NCBI RefSeq assembly: GCF_900142975.1
Contig: NZ_LT670848.1
Location: forward strand, 3,658,001 to 3,722,000
DNA from: Salegentibacter salegens
Lineage (GTDB): Bacteria > Bacteroidota > Bacteroidia > Flavobacteriales > Flavobacteriaceae
Direction of reading: 5' to 3'
DNA length: 64,000 bases
Below are positions 1 to 9,134 of the stretch, piece after piece. A program made the position numbers and the translations under genes. The notes under the pieces are model-generated. The model did not search any database. It worked only from the letters and a program-made list of their open reading frames with translations, and was not told the DNA's origin. Each line of letters starts with the position of its first letter. Within the stretch, counting starts at the first letter, position 1.

Positions 1-1922
1 ACTCTTATATTCAACGGATTAGTTCGGTCTATTACCGGTTGCAACTGGTTGATTGATGGGATATCAACATCGGTATCATATCTAAAGGTTATACTTTTTG
101 ATCTTTCCACTTCATAACGAACCCTTGCCTGTAGAAAGAGGTTATTATAAGTGTTTTCAAAAGCTGCATTTTCAATGAAATTTTCATTTTCAAGACTGGT
201 GTGTAATAGTCCAAAATCTGTATTGATCCTCCAGACCTCCCCTTCATAATTTAAGCCCACGTTTGGAGTATGCCTGAGGCTGGTTACTTGAAAATCGTTA
301 CTTAACAGTTCGTTAAGCTGGTTGTAGCTTGCATCACCATTTTCGGCTTCGTAAACATATCTTTTGTTCGTGGAATGCGCATAATCCAGATCATAGGAAA
401 CATCCAGGAAAAATTGATCTGCCAGAACACTACGTTGACTTACTTCTAAAGAATAGCTGTCTTCCTTTTCATCTTCGTCTATATATTGATCCTGGACTTC
501 AACTACTTCTTCTCCGTCTTCAAAAAACAGGCTTTCAGAATAGTAAAAATTATCGTTACGTTGCCTGCTGTGATCATTAGAAAATTCAAGTTCAAAATAT
601 GCTCCTCTAGCTCCAAAACGCTTAATAAAATCTAAGTCGTTATTAAAACTCTGGCTTTCAAGATCCTCGTTGCTAAAGGTTTCAGTGTTGTTGATAAGGT
701 TACCATCTTCATCTAGAGACTCTTCGATCCGTGACCTGTTAGAATTCCCAAAATTAGCATTAAACCTGGGCCTTATGGATAACCGTGTAAGGGAATCAAA
801 TTCTATTTCAAACCTGGCATTGGCCCGATGGCTATCGTTTATTAAATTGCTTCTTTCGTCAGAATTTGAAAAATACCGGGCATTCGGCAAAATATTTTCT
901 CTTGAAACCTGGGTTCTTCTTTCGGTGTCATTTCTACCGAAGAAATAATCTCCGGTTAATCTTAATTCGTTTTCCCATTTATTTACAAAATTCAAACCAG
1001 CAGTTTCCGATTTGGTGATTCCTCCACCGCCGCCTCCAAAAACTGCTCTACCGGCACTTCGGCCCATCATCCCAAAGACTTCATCATAGCTAAAACCCGA
1101 ACTATTAATATTATTGGAACTTCCTAGTACGCTTATGCGCAGATCATCCTTAAAATAGTTAGCGATTGCACTCATTTCATAGCGTTCATCGGTACCACCA
1201 CCTGCGGTAGCCCGGGCAAAATAACCCTGATTCTTGTCTTCTTTTATAGTAATATTTACCGTTTTATTATCAGGGTCTCCAGGTTCTCCTGTAAATTCCT
1301 GAGACCTTGTCTTGGTATCGGTCACCTGGATTTTATCAATGATTTCCTTTGGAAGGTTTTTTGTAGCAATCCTGTGGTCGTTCCCGAAAAATTCTTCTCC
1401 ATTGACCATTATTCTTGAAACAGGTTTTCCATTTACAGTGATCTCGCCATCAGAATCTATTTCAACCCCCGGAAGTTTTTTCATAAGCTCCTCTAAATTG
1501 GCATTTGGTTGGGTGGTAAATGAATCGGCATTAAATTCTAGGGTATCCCTTTTTATTGAAATTGGAGCACTGGTTCCCTGTACCAGGATTTCAGCAAGGC
1601 TATTATCCTGAATCTCCAGGGTTATATTACCGAGGTCTAGACTTTTCTCAATTTCTAAACTCTGGTTGTAAGGAGCAAAACCCGCATAGGAAATTCTGAA
1701 ATTCAAAACTTCGGCTTCTGTAGTTCCAGAGAGCGAGAACTCCCCATTCTTTTCTGAAATGGTATAGGTTACCAGACTACTGTCGGCAGGTTTTTCTGCA
1801 TAGATCGTTGCCGATTCGAGTGAATTACCCTCGGTGTCAGTTATCTTACCGGTGATCTGGAATTGCTGGGAATAAATTAAGTTAATAGACAAAAGGAGAA
1901 GCAGCGTGCTAAAATATTTCAT
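1..1922 (-). CDS. Outer-membrane beta-barrel (TonB-receptor-like) protein, 3' end outside window
   Basis: The frame starts at an ATG at 1920-1922 and stays open to the left window edge, giving about 640 residues of an incomplete protein. The N-terminus (MKYFSTLLLLLSINLIYSQ) is a signal peptide. It is followed by a carboxypeptidase-regulatory-like beta-sandwich of about 80 residues and then a plug-like region with the motif NGEEFFGNDH, after which beta-barrel sequence begins. A glycine run (GGGGGG) lies in the barrel part. This layout is that of the Bacteroidota 'outer membrane beta-barrel family' proteins related to TonB-dependent receptors. The substrate cannot be told. It is divergent from the LamG/SARP gene at 2348. 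Family assignment is good; function beyond outer-membrane location is inference. Confidence 0.85.
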   Translation of the reverse strand, partial: MKYFSTLLLLLSINLIYSQQFQITGKITDTEGNSLESATIYAEKPADSSLVTYTISEKNGEFSLSGTTEAEVLNFRISYAGFAPYNQSLEIEKSLDLGNITLEIQDNSLAEILVQGTSAPISIKRDTLEFNADSFTTQPNANLEELMKKLPGVEIDSDGEITVNGKPVSRIMVNGEEFFGNDHRIATKNLPKEIIDKIQVTDTKTRSQEFTGEPGDPDNKTVNITIKEDKNQGYFARATAGGGTDERYEMSAIANYFKDDLRISVLGSSNNINSSGFSYDEVFGMMGRSAGRAVFGGGGGGITKSETAGLNFVNKWENELRLTGDYFFGRNDTERRTQVSRENILPNARYFSNSDERSNLINDSHRANARFEIEFDSLTRLSIRPRFNANFGNSNRSRIEESLDEDGNLINNTETFSNEDLESQSFNNDLDFIKRFGARGAYFELEFSNDHSRQRNDNFYYSESLFFEDGEEVVEVQDQYIDEDEKEDSYSLEVSQRSVLADQFFLDVSYDLDYAHSTNKRYVYEAENGDASYNQLNELLSNDFQVTSLRHTPNVGLNYEGEVWRINTDFGLLHTSLENENFIENAAFENTYNNLFLQARVRYEVERSKSITFRYDTDVDIPSINQLQPVIDRTNPLNIR

Positions 1923-2037
1923 GAAAAAGCTTGGCTAGGGGTGATTTAAATTAGTTATTAGAATAACTACTGTTACTTTGACTGTTTTTTTGATAAATAG
2001 TTTAAAGAATTGTTAAACTTTAATTAGAACTAATTAA

Positions 2038-2066
2038 TTGATAGCTTTTAAACCTCTATACCTTTG
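2038..2066 (+). promoter_or_regulatory. Candidate Bacteroidota-type promoter
   Basis: TTG at 2038-2040, an 18-bp spacer and TACCTTTG at 2059-2066 fit the flavobacterial pattern TTG-N17-23-TAnnTTTG. It points toward the LamG/SARP gene but would leave a leader of roughly 275 bases. The rest of the 425-bp gap (1923-2347) is AT-rich and shows no other feature I can support. Confidence 0.35.
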
Positions 2067-2347
2067 TTCATTCTTTACTAAGCGATGTTGGTAATTAAGG
2101 AAAACAGGGCTATTTGTTTTCTACTTTCAACCCTAGGGAATGTAGAAGGAATGTATCGATGATTGAATATATTGCAATCAATATAAAAACATCAAATACA
2201 CTTTGTTGAAATTTTTAAAATTAGATTTCTTCTTATTGTTTAATTGCCAAATAATTAGTGAGAAATTAATTGATAGACTAGCTAAGAACACCAAAACTCA
2301 TGCTTTTTTCACTAACTTTCTCCGACAAAAAATCTTTCTTAAAAAGT

Positions 2348-4615
2348 ATGAAGAGAATCTTCATTTTAGTTTCCATTTTATGGAGTATTTGCAGTGTAGG
2401 ACAGAACAAACCACCTGATTCTTTGTGGCTTTTAAAAGCTGGCAGCTCTAATTTATTATCTGATTTTCAAGAGGGATATAATACCTTTTATTTTGAATCT
2501 ATCTCTGAATTTGAAAGTAAAGAAGACAGTTTTAATAAACTACTAGGCACCCAGGCTCAGCTCCTTTTTTTGTATGATGGGGAGAAGGAGATAGTGGATG
2601 ATTTTTTGCAAAATTCTCGTAGAAATTCGAATTACCTTTTTAATTCCTCTAAAGAAAATCAACTTTTTGGTGTTGAAAAAAAACAACTTAATCATATTCG
2701 TTTTCTTACTGATTCTTTGTCTGAGATTACGGTTTGCGAAGAATTCAATTTAATCTCTGCTGATAGTCTAAAAAGCAAAAAAGAAATTGACTTTTTTCTT
2801 GAGGATGTGCTGTACAAAAAAGGAGTGGTCCCGGACATTATTACTTCACCTTTTATAAAAAATATAGAATATTTAAAAAAACAGTATTATAAGAAGCCGG
2901 TATATAAAATCCGAGTTACTTATAATGGGAAAGATTTACCCAAGGTGAATTGGAAGGAATTTCCGCATTTGGAAACTTGTGGAATATTGAGGACTGCTGC
3001 TTCAACTTTATCACCTCTCAAAAGAGGTTATATGTTCTCTCCTGACATCTATAATTTTACTGATAAAAACACAAAAATCACCGGACCGAAAACTTTTCGC
3101 GCTATAAGGTATAGATTGGAAGAAAAGATAAGATATTCGGTGCCTTTAGATGACGAGACTAGTAATCTGACTAATAATTCTGATAAGAGTACTCCAACGG
3201 CTATTAGCTTTAAAAAAGACCAGGATAGAGGGAAAAATGTAGCCATTTTCAATGGAACCTCCAGTTATATTGATATTAGAAGTCAACCTGAAGAAAGGTT
3301 AGAAGAAATAAGTATTAGCGCTTGGGTGAAACCTAATGAGGTAGATGGAAGTTTTAGTTTAATAGGAAAAGGTGAGGCTTTCTCTGCTAAAATTTATAAT
3401 GGAAAGCTACAATTTACTACCACCGGAATTAAAGATCATACTACCTCAAAGCCTGTTGTTAAAAAAGATGAGTGGAGTCACGTTGCCTTTGTGTATGTGC
3501 CAAATCAAAAACTCTATTTCTATGTAAATGGTAATTTAATAGAGGAGATTGCTGCTTCAGATATGGTACAGACTGATCATGCATTACTTATAGGATCAAA
3601 TTTATGGGGTCAGTATTACTCTGGGTTAATGAGCAATTTGAAAATTTGGGAAAGAGCATTAAGTGATGAAGAGATCGAAAATGTCTTTTTGGAAAGAAGT
3701 CTTGAAAATCAAGGGAGCTTCCTAATTGGTAATTGGTTGTGGTTAAGTGTTATACTTTTGGTTTTAATAATACCAGCTTTGCTTATTTATCAAAGAAATC
3801 AGAGGAGATCAAGGCATTTAAAAAAACAATCAAAAGAAAGTCCGCGCTCTGAAAAAAACGCTAATAGCCCGGCTTGTACTCTAAATCGGGAAGCGAACAG
3901 TATAAATTTATTAAATGGCTTTACGGTTTGGAATCTTAAAGGAGAAGATATTACATCAAAATTTTCTCCAAAACGAAAGGAATTATTGATTCTCATTTTA
4001 TTGTTTACCCTCAAAGAAGACGGGATAACTTCTAAAAAATTAAGTGATTTTCTTTGGCCAGGATTTCCCTCAAACAACAAAAAAAATAATCGAAGTACTC
4101 AGATAAAGGAATTAAGGAATATATTTTTTAATCAAGTAGACGCTAAAATCATCTTTAGCGATAAAAAATGGCAACTTCACAGTAAGGGAGCATTAATAGT
4201 CGATGTCTTTTTGTTAAATAATGCCTTCCCGGGTTTTTGGTCCTCTAAAAAGGAAGTATTATCAGAAATTGAAGCGTTGGATCTTGCTAGAATTGTATCA
4301 AAAGGTGCTTTATTGCCACAGTTGGAACTGGAGTGGTTAGATAATATAAAAGCGGAATATAGTTCTAGAGTTTTAGACCTGTTAAATCCTTTTCTAGAAA
4401 ATGAAACTCTTAATAGTACTGAGAAACTGGAAATTATTGAAGCAATTTTAGTAATAGATCCCCTCTTTGAAACTGCTATCAGAAAAAAAGTTACATTTTT
4501 ATTAGCAGAAAAAAAATACGGTTCTGCCAAGAAAACAGTTGAAAATTATAAAAAGCTTTACGAAAGATATTATAACGAAACGATTGATCCTGAATTTTTA
4601 CGTTTAGTTAAATAA
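2348..4615 (+). CDS. Membrane-anchored LamG-domain protein with C-terminal SARP/BTAD-like regulator region
   Basis: I place the start at ATG 2348 because it begins a signal peptide (MKRIFILVSILWSICSVGQ); the frame itself opens at 2300. The 755-residue protein has an N-terminal region of about 280 residues that I do not recognise. Next comes a LamG/concanavalin-like jelly roll (about residues 285-455, with FNGTSSYIDI, ISAWVKP and WSHVAFVY), then one transmembrane helix (about 460-480) with a basic stop-transfer. The cytoplasmic part has an OmpR-like winged-helix segment (about 520-625, including SDFLWPGFPSNNKKNNRST and IKELRNIF). The last 130 residues resemble a BTAD domain (LLPQLELEWLDNI, VIDPLFETAIRKK, ENYKKLYERYYNE). 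I infer a one-component sensor that reads a periplasmic glycan or protein and acts on DNA from the membrane. It precedes the Gfo/Idh and DUF1080 genes by 100 bp and may regulate them. Confidence 0.7.
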   Translation: MKRIFILVSILWSICSVGQNKPPDSLWLLKAGSSNLLSDFQEGYNTFYFESISEFESKEDSFNKLLGTQAQLLFLYDGEKEIVDDFLQNSRRNSNYLFNSSKENQLFGVEKKQLNHIRFLTDSLSEITVCEEFNLISADSLKSKKEIDFFLEDVLYKKGVVPDIITSPFIKNIEYLKKQYYKKPVYKIRVTYNGKDLPKVNWKEFPHLETCGILRTAASTLSPLKRGYMFSPDIYNFTDKNTKITGPKTFRAIRYRLEEKIRYSVPLDDETSNLTNNSDKSTPTAISFKKDQDRGKNVAIFNGTSSYIDIRSQPEERLEEISISAWVKPNEVDGSFSLIGKGEAFSAKIYNGKLQFTTTGIKDHTTSKPVVKKDEWSHVAFVYVPNQKLYFYVNGNLIEEIAASDMVQTDHALLIGSNLWGQYYSGLMSNLKIWERALSDEEIENVFLERSLENQGSFLIGNWLWLSVILLVLIIPALLIYQRNQRRSRHLKKQSKESPRSEKNANSPACTLNREANSINLLNGFTVWNLKGEDITSKFSPKRKELLILILLFTLKEDGITSKKLSDFLWPGFPSNNKKNNRSTQIKELRNIFFNQVDAKIIFSDKKWQLHSKGALIVDVFLLNNAFPGFWSSKKEVLSEIEALDLARIVSKGALLPQLELEWLDNIKAEYSSRVLDLLNPFLENETLNSTEKLEIIEAILVIDPLFETAIRKKVTFLLAEKKYGSAKKTVENYKKLYERYYNETIDPEFLRLVK

Positions 4616-4715
4616 AATTGAATTTTTTTCTAATTTTACCCCATTTATTACCCCAAATATTACTTCCCTTCTAATTAGATTTACGCAGTTAAAAATATAA
4701 ATCTATCAAATTACT

Positions 4716-6059
4716 ATGGAGAATAATCGACGTTCCTTTATTAAGAATTTGGGAATAGTAGGCGCTACTGCAGCCGTAATCCCCTCAAGCTTTGCGGCCG
4801 AAACAATACCGGTAAATTTACTTAACCGGAAAACTAAATTTACTGGTAATAAAATCTTAAATATCGCCTTGATAGGTGCCGGGGGAATGGGAGTTGCCGA
4901 TACTAGTACTGCTTTAAGGCACGATAATATAGAACTTGTTGCTGTTTGTGATTTATACGATGGTAGACTGGAGGAATCAAAACAGCGCTGGGGAGATAGT
5001 TTGTTTGTTACCAAAGATTACAAAGAGATTTTAAAACGCACTGATATTGATGCAGTTATTATAGGAACTCCAGATTTCTGGCATAAAAAAATGAGTATTG
5101 ACGCCTTAAATGCAGGTAAACATGTGTACTGTGAGAAACCTATGGTACATAGCGTAGAAGAAGGTAACGATATTATAAAAGCCTGGAAAAAATCGGGTAA
5201 AATTTATATGGTAGGTAGTCAGGGAATGTCTTCCCTGGGTAATGAAAAGGCTAAAGAATTATTGGCGGCAGGTGCAATAGGAACTTTAAATTATGCCGAA
5301 GGTTTCTGGGCTCGTAATTCGGCATTTGGGGCCTGGCAATATCCTATTCCAGATGATGCTTCTACCCAAACAGTAGACTGGGAGAAATATATTTCCATCA
5401 GTAAAGATCGTCCTTTTGATCCTTTACGCTTTTTTAGATGGCGTAACTATCTGGATTACGGGACAGGAATGGCGGGTGATTTATTTGTACATCTATTTTC
5501 CAGCCTGCATTTTATCACGAACTCTTATGGACCTAACAAAATTGCAGCCACCGGAGGTTTACGCCATTGGGATGATGGCCGGGAAGTTCCCGACGTACTG
5601 TTAGGAATGTTCGATTATCCCGATACTAAACAACATCCGGCTTTTAACCTTTCTCTGCGTTGTAATTTCGTAGATGGCACCAGTGGTAGTACTTTCTTAA
5701 AACTGGTAGGAAGTAAAGGATCTATGGATATAGGCTGGGATAGTCTAACCTTAAAACGCAATGCTGGTGGTGAAAGCGCTGATCCATTTTTGGCAGAAAA
5801 AGCTAAAGAAGAATCTGGAAGACCAGACCGTAAAAAATTGGTTCCGCCATTGGAGACGGTTTATAAAGCGCAAAATGGTTATAAAGGTGCGCATTACGAC
5901 CATTTTGCTAATTTCTTTGCCGCAATTCGTGAGAATGGCTCCGTAGCGCAAGATCCTGTTTTCGGATTTCGCGCGGCTGCCCCGGCTTTACTTTGTAATG
6001 AAAGTTATAAAAAGAACGGATTTATAAATTGGGATCCTGAAAAAATGAAATTAGGTTAA
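4716..6059 (+). CDS. Tat-exported Gfo/Idh/MocA family oxidoreductase
   Basis: The 447-residue protein begins with a twin-arginine signal (NRRSFIKNLGIVGAT; Arg5-Arg6), so it is expected to be exported folded with its NAD(P) cofactor. The Rossmann motif GAGGMG is at residues 54-59 and the family's catalytic lysine motif EKP at 140-142. The C-terminal half is the usual alpha/beta dimerisation and substrate domain. The family oxidises sugar hydroxyls, often at C3. Directly downstream are two DUF1080 lipoproteins, a family that includes 3-keto-disaccharide hydrolases. I infer a periplasmic oxidise-then-cleave route for a glycoside. The substrate is unknown, and GH109-like activity is an alternative for some Tat-exported relatives. 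Confidence 0.85.
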   Translation: MENNRRSFIKNLGIVGATAAVIPSSFAAETIPVNLLNRKTKFTGNKILNIALIGAGGMGVADTSTALRHDNIELVAVCDLYDGRLEESKQRWGDSLFVTKDYKEILKRTDIDAVIIGTPDFWHKKMSIDALNAGKHVYCEKPMVHSVEEGNDIIKAWKKSGKIYMVGSQGMSSLGNEKAKELLAAGAIGTLNYAEGFWARNSAFGAWQYPIPDDASTQTVDWEKYISISKDRPFDPLRFFRWRNYLDYGTGMAGDLFVHLFSSLHFITNSYGPNKIAATGGLRHWDDGREVPDVLLGMFDYPDTKQHPAFNLSLRCNFVDGTSGSTFLKLVGSKGSMDIGWDSLTLKRNAGGESADPFLAEKAKEESGRPDRKKLVPPLETVYKAQNGYKGAHYDHFANFFAAIRENGSVAQDPVFGFRAAAPALLCNESYKKNGFINWDPEKMKLG

Positions 6060-6100
6060 TCCTAAAGTTTATAATAATACTTCAACCTAAAATAGTTCAG

Positions 6101-6916
6101 ATGAAAAAAATAATGGTATACATGCTTTTGGCAGCTTCCATCATAGCGTGTAAAAATTCAGATAAAAAACAGGAAGAAATTGAAACCAATAACCAAAATC
6201 AGGAAAATACTGCCCAGACTCAACAAAAAGAGGGAGACTGGCAGTATTTATTCAACGGTAGTAGCCTTGAAGGCTGGCGAGGTTATGGCGAAGAAGAGAT
6301 GCCACCGGGTTGGGTCATAGAAGATAATGTATTAACCTATAAAACCGATCTTGGAAAAGAAGAAGATTATACCGGAGGTCGGGACATTATCTATGGTGCT
6401 GAAGAGTTTGATAATTTTGAACTTTCCCTGGAGTGGAAACTTCCGGAAGGGGGGAATAGCGGGATTTTTTACCACGTAAAAGAAGGGTATGAAAACCCAT
6501 CAAAAGTAGCTCCTGAATATCAGCTTATAGATGATGAAAATTATGAAAATATCCATGATCTTACCGGTTATAATGAGAGTCTTGGTCACACTGAAAAGCT
6601 TTCAGAATTAAAGCCATTAAACAAAACAGCTGCCGATTATGCGATGTACGCCCCAGATTCTGAAAAGAAAAAATTAAATCCGGTTGGAGAGTGGAATACT
6701 AGTAAGATTGTATATACCCCAGAGAGGGTTGAACATTGGCTTAATGGGGAAATGGTAGTGTCATTCAATCCTAAATCTGAAGACTGGCAGGAGAAAAGGG
6801 ATTCAGGTAAGTGGAAAGGTAGTCCCGATTATGCAAAGTTTAAGTCTGGTTATATCGGTTTGCAGGACCACGCCAGTCCCATCTGGTTTAGAAATATTAA
6901 AATTAAAAGATTATAA
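6101..6916 (+). CDS. DUF1080 / 3-keto-disaccharide hydrolase-like lipoprotein
   Basis: The 271-residue protein starts with a lipoprotein signal (MKKIMVYMLLAASIIACK; Cys17), followed by a Gln/Asn/Glu-rich linker. The DUF1080 domain then begins at DWQYLFNGSSLEGWRGYG and shows the typical core LEWKLPEGGNSGIFYHV and the C-terminal signature GYIGLQDHASPIWFRNIKI. The fold is a concanavalin-like beta sandwich. Some members hydrolyse 3-keto-glycosides, which fits the oxidoreductase 41 bp upstream. It carries an insertion of about 60 residues (roughly 140-195) that the next DUF1080 gene lacks, so the two probably differ in substrate or role. Confidence 0.85.
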   Translation: MKKIMVYMLLAASIIACKNSDKKQEEIETNNQNQENTAQTQQKEGDWQYLFNGSSLEGWRGYGEEEMPPGWVIEDNVLTYKTDLGKEEDYTGGRDIIYGAEEFDNFELSLEWKLPEGGNSGIFYHVKEGYENPSKVAPEYQLIDDENYENIHDLTGYNESLGHTEKLSELKPLNKTAADYAMYAPDSEKKKLNPVGEWNTSKIVYTPERVEHWLNGEMVVSFNPKSEDWQEKRDSGKWKGSPDYAKFKSGYIGLQDHASPIWFRNIKIKRL

Positions 6917-6968
6917 GTTTTACTGAAAAAATTGAGGTAAGCTTAGTTAATTATTCAAATAAATAAAA

Positions 6969-7562
6969 ATGAAAAAAATTAGTTTAATTGCAATTTTATT
7001 GAGTTTCGCATTTGTTGGTTGTCAATCAGGAAAAGATCTTTTTAACGGAGAGGATCTTGAAGGCTGGAAAATACATGGTACCGAAAAATGGTATGTCGAA
7101 GATGGATTGTTGATCTCAGAGAGTGGTCCCGATAAGGCATATGGATATCTTGCCACTAAAGAAAATTACAAGGATTTTGAATTGAATTTAGAATTTAAGC
7201 AAGAAGCGGACGGGAATAGTGGAGTATTCATAAGGTCCGAAATTGAAGGCACTAAAATAGCTGGTTGGCAGGTAGAGGTGGCACCGCCAAATCTTCATAC
7301 AGGTGGAATCTATGAATCTTATGGACGTGGATGGTTGATAAAACCAACCCCGGAAAAAGAGGATGTACTTAATTATGGAGAATGGAATAAATTAAAGATA
7401 AGAGTAAAAGATAACCAGGTAACCAGTTGGTTAAACGGCGTGGAAATGGTTGATTTTTCTGATGAGAAGATAGGAGCTGCTAATGGTAAAATTGCCTTAC
7501 AAATTCACGATGGGGGAGGAATTAAGGTGTACTGGAGAAATATTAAACTTAAACAAATTTAA
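6969..7562 (+). CDS. Short DUF1080 / 3-keto-disaccharide hydrolase-like lipoprotein
   Basis: This is a second, compact DUF1080 protein of 197 residues with a lipoprotein signal (ILLSFAFVGC; Cys18). The domain starts almost at once (GKDLFNGEDLEGWKIHG) and includes FKQEADGNSGVFIRS and the end signature GKIALQIHDGGGIKVYWRNIK. It lies 52 bp after the first DUF1080 gene and very likely belongs to the same operon, which ends at the hairpin at 7633-7667. Family membership is clear; catalytic activity is inferred from the family and from the oxidoreductase partner. Confidence 0.85.
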   Translation: MKKISLIAILLSFAFVGCQSGKDLFNGEDLEGWKIHGTEKWYVEDGLLISESGPDKAYGYLATKENYKDFELNLEFKQEADGNSGVFIRSEIEGTKIAGWQVEVAPPNLHTGGIYESYGRGWLIKPTPEKEDVLNYGEWNKLKIRVKDNQVTSWLNGVEMVDFSDEKIGAANGKIALQIHDGGGIKVYWRNIKLKQI

Positions 7563-7632
7563 GTAAGAAGAAATTAAAATTTTGGATTACAAAAATATCT
7601 ATAGTTAGTTTTTTTTCATTGATGTGTTAGTT

Positions 7633-7667
7633 GAAAAGCCGTCTTCGATTACCGGGGGCGGCTTTTC
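7633..7667 (+). terminator. Rho-independent-like terminator after the DUF1080 operon
   Basis: A 9-bp stem GAAAAGCCG / CGGCTTTTC (7633-7641 and 7659-7667) encloses a 17-base loop and is followed by GTTTT. It closes the operon 4716-7562. The rest of the gap 7563-7950 holds no gene or clear promoter that I can see. Confidence 0.7.
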
Positions 7668-7950
7668 GTTTTATAAAACGGAGCGTAAAACCCACCTATC
7701 GGAACGTGGGTGGGATGTAAGCGACTAGCCCTGATTGATATCTTTTTCTAATTAGAATGAAAATAATTGGAATTTTTTACATTTCAATTGTTGCTATATG
7801 GGAAATCTTTCATTATTTTAATTTTTTAAACTAGTAATAAGTGAGTTAAATTTTAAAAATTTCTCCCTCTGAGAATATTCTATTTCTTTTGGGTTTTTAG
7901 TTTTAACCCCGCGGTAAAAATATAGCTGTTTTTAAAAATTGTTAGATGAA

Positions 7951-8526
7951 ATGAATATGTTTAAAAAAATCAAACAATATTTAGACGAAAAAACTTCTCT
8001 TCAGGAACGCGAAATAAACTACATAGTAGAATTTTTTAGCCTGAAAAATGCTAAAAGAAATGAGATTTTAATAAATCAATCCGAGGTCTGTAATAACTTT
8101 TATTTTATAAATAAGGGTATACTGCGCATTTTTACACTTAACTCAGAAGGCTTGGAAGCTTCTCGATTTTTTGCATTCGAAGGAATGTTCTGTACGGCTT
8201 TACCAAGTTTTATTGACCAAAAACCTGCAGGCGAATATCTTCAAAGCCTTGAAAAATCCGAACTGTTGGTTTGTAAGCGTAATGATTTTTATAAACTAAT
8301 TAAGCAATTTCCTGAGATGGATCGCATATATAGGGAGATATTAGAATTGGGTTTTATTACCTCTCAAAAGAGAATTTATGGTTTCCAGGGCTTTAATGCA
8401 TTAGAAAAAGTGAAATGGACTATAGAAAACCAACCACAAATCCTGTTAAGAGTTTCTAATAAAATGGCTGCTTCGTACCTGGGAATTTCCCCTTCTACCT
8501 TAAGCAGAGCTAAAGCAAGACTTTAG
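7951..8526 (+). CDS. Crp/Fnr family transcriptional regulator
   Basis: I choose the ATG at 7951 (a second ATG lies at 7957); the open frame reaches a TTG at 7939, which is less likely. The protein has an N-terminal cyclic-nucleotide-binding-like beta barrel (RNEILINQSEVCNNFYFINKGILRIF and the following strands), a long dimerisation helix, and a C-terminal helix-turn-helix (MAASYLGISPSTLSRAKARL). No iron-sulfur cysteine cluster of the Fnr type is evident. The gene ends 6 bp before a perfect 14-bp palindrome in the promoter of the next gene, so it is the obvious candidate regulator of the HIU hydrolase/MFS/deaminase genes. The effector is unknown. Confidence 0.85.
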   Translation: MNMFKKIKQYLDEKTSLQEREINYIVEFFSLKNAKRNEILINQSEVCNNFYFINKGILRIFTLNSEGLEASRFFAFEGMFCTALPSFIDQKPAGEYLQSLEKSELLVCKRNDFYKLIKQFPEMDRIYREILELGFITSQKRIYGFQGFNALEKVKWTIENQPQILLRVSNKMAASYLGISPSTLSRAKARL

Positions 8527-8531
8527 ATTCC

Positions 8532-8545
8532 TTGACTTAAGTCAA
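8532..8545. promoter_or_regulatory. Perfect palindromic operator, Crp/Fnr type
   Basis: TTGACTTAAGTCAA is a perfect 5-4-5 dyad. It lies between the Crp/Fnr gene and the hydroxyisourate hydrolase gene. Its centre is 29 bp from the first base of the -7 element at 8568, which is the distance expected for a class II Crp/Fnr activator site near -41.5. The binding protein is inferred to be the regulator encoded at 7951-8526. Confidence 0.7.
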
Positions 8546-8567
8546 CGTTCTTAAGCATTTCTCACCC

Positions 8568-8575
8568 TATTTTTG
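8568..8575 (+). promoter_or_regulatory. -7 promoter element for the HIU hydrolase operon
   Basis: TATTTTTG matches the Bacteroidota -7 consensus TAnnTTTG. It lies 14 bp before the start codon at 8590 and exactly 22 bp after the palindrome at 8532-8545. No separate good -33 box is apparent, which fits an activator-dependent promoter. Confidence 0.6.
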
Positions 8576-8589
8576 TAAAAAAAAATATT

Positions 8590-9003
8590 ATGAAAATCAA
8601 AAAAATGCTTCTAGGATTTTGCTTGATCCTGATCACTTCACTAGGTTTTGCTCAAAATGATACACATCAGTTATCTACACATATTTTAGATATCTCTGAA
8701 GGTGCTCCGGCTGCAAATGTTTCAATTAAACTTGAAAAAAGAAATAATACGACAGAGTCCTGGGAATTTGTATCTCAAAAGGAGACAAAGGAAAATGGCC
8801 GTATTAACGATTTTCTTCCGACTGGGAAAAGTAATAATGGAATTTATAAATTCACCTTTTTTGTAAAAGAATATTATAAAGAAAAGAGTACAGAAACTTT
8901 CTATCCCTTTATAGAAGTTGTTTTTGAAATTAAAGATGAGAAACATTACCACGTACCAATCACACTTTCTGCATTTGGTTATTCCACTTATCGTGGTAGT
9001 TAA
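8590..9003 (+). CDS. Exported 5-hydroxyisourate hydrolase (transthyretin-like)
   Basis: This 137-residue protein has a signal peptide ending near GFAQ, then a complete transthyretin-like domain. The catalytic set of the family is visible: His31 in LSTHILD, Arg71 in NGRINDF, His121 in HYHVPITLS, and the C-terminal tetrapeptide YRGS. The enzyme hydrolyses 5-hydroxyisourate, the first product of urate oxidation. Cytosolic forms lack a signal peptide, so this one should act in the periplasm. No urate oxidase or OHCU decarboxylase is present in the window. It is the first gene after the palindromic promoter. Confidence 0.88.
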   Translation: MKIKKMLLGFCLILITSLGFAQNDTHQLSTHILDISEGAPAANVSIKLEKRNNTTESWEFVSQKETKENGRINDFLPTGKSNNGIYKFTFFVKEYYKEKSTETFYPFIEVVFEIKDEKHYHVPITLSAFGYSTYRGS

Positions 9004-9134
9004 CAAAATGTTCATTTTGCCTTCGCTGGGTATATCTGCAGTAGTTTACTTAATACTTTTTAATATTTACCCTACAGTAATTATATGCTTATACCTAATG
9101 CCGATAGCTATTATATTTACCTATCATAATCTCA

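Noticed and set aside
2203..2418. Short plus-strand frame overlapping the start of the LamG/SARP gene
   Set aside because: Different frame, low-complexity composition and overlap with a signal peptide; treated as chance.
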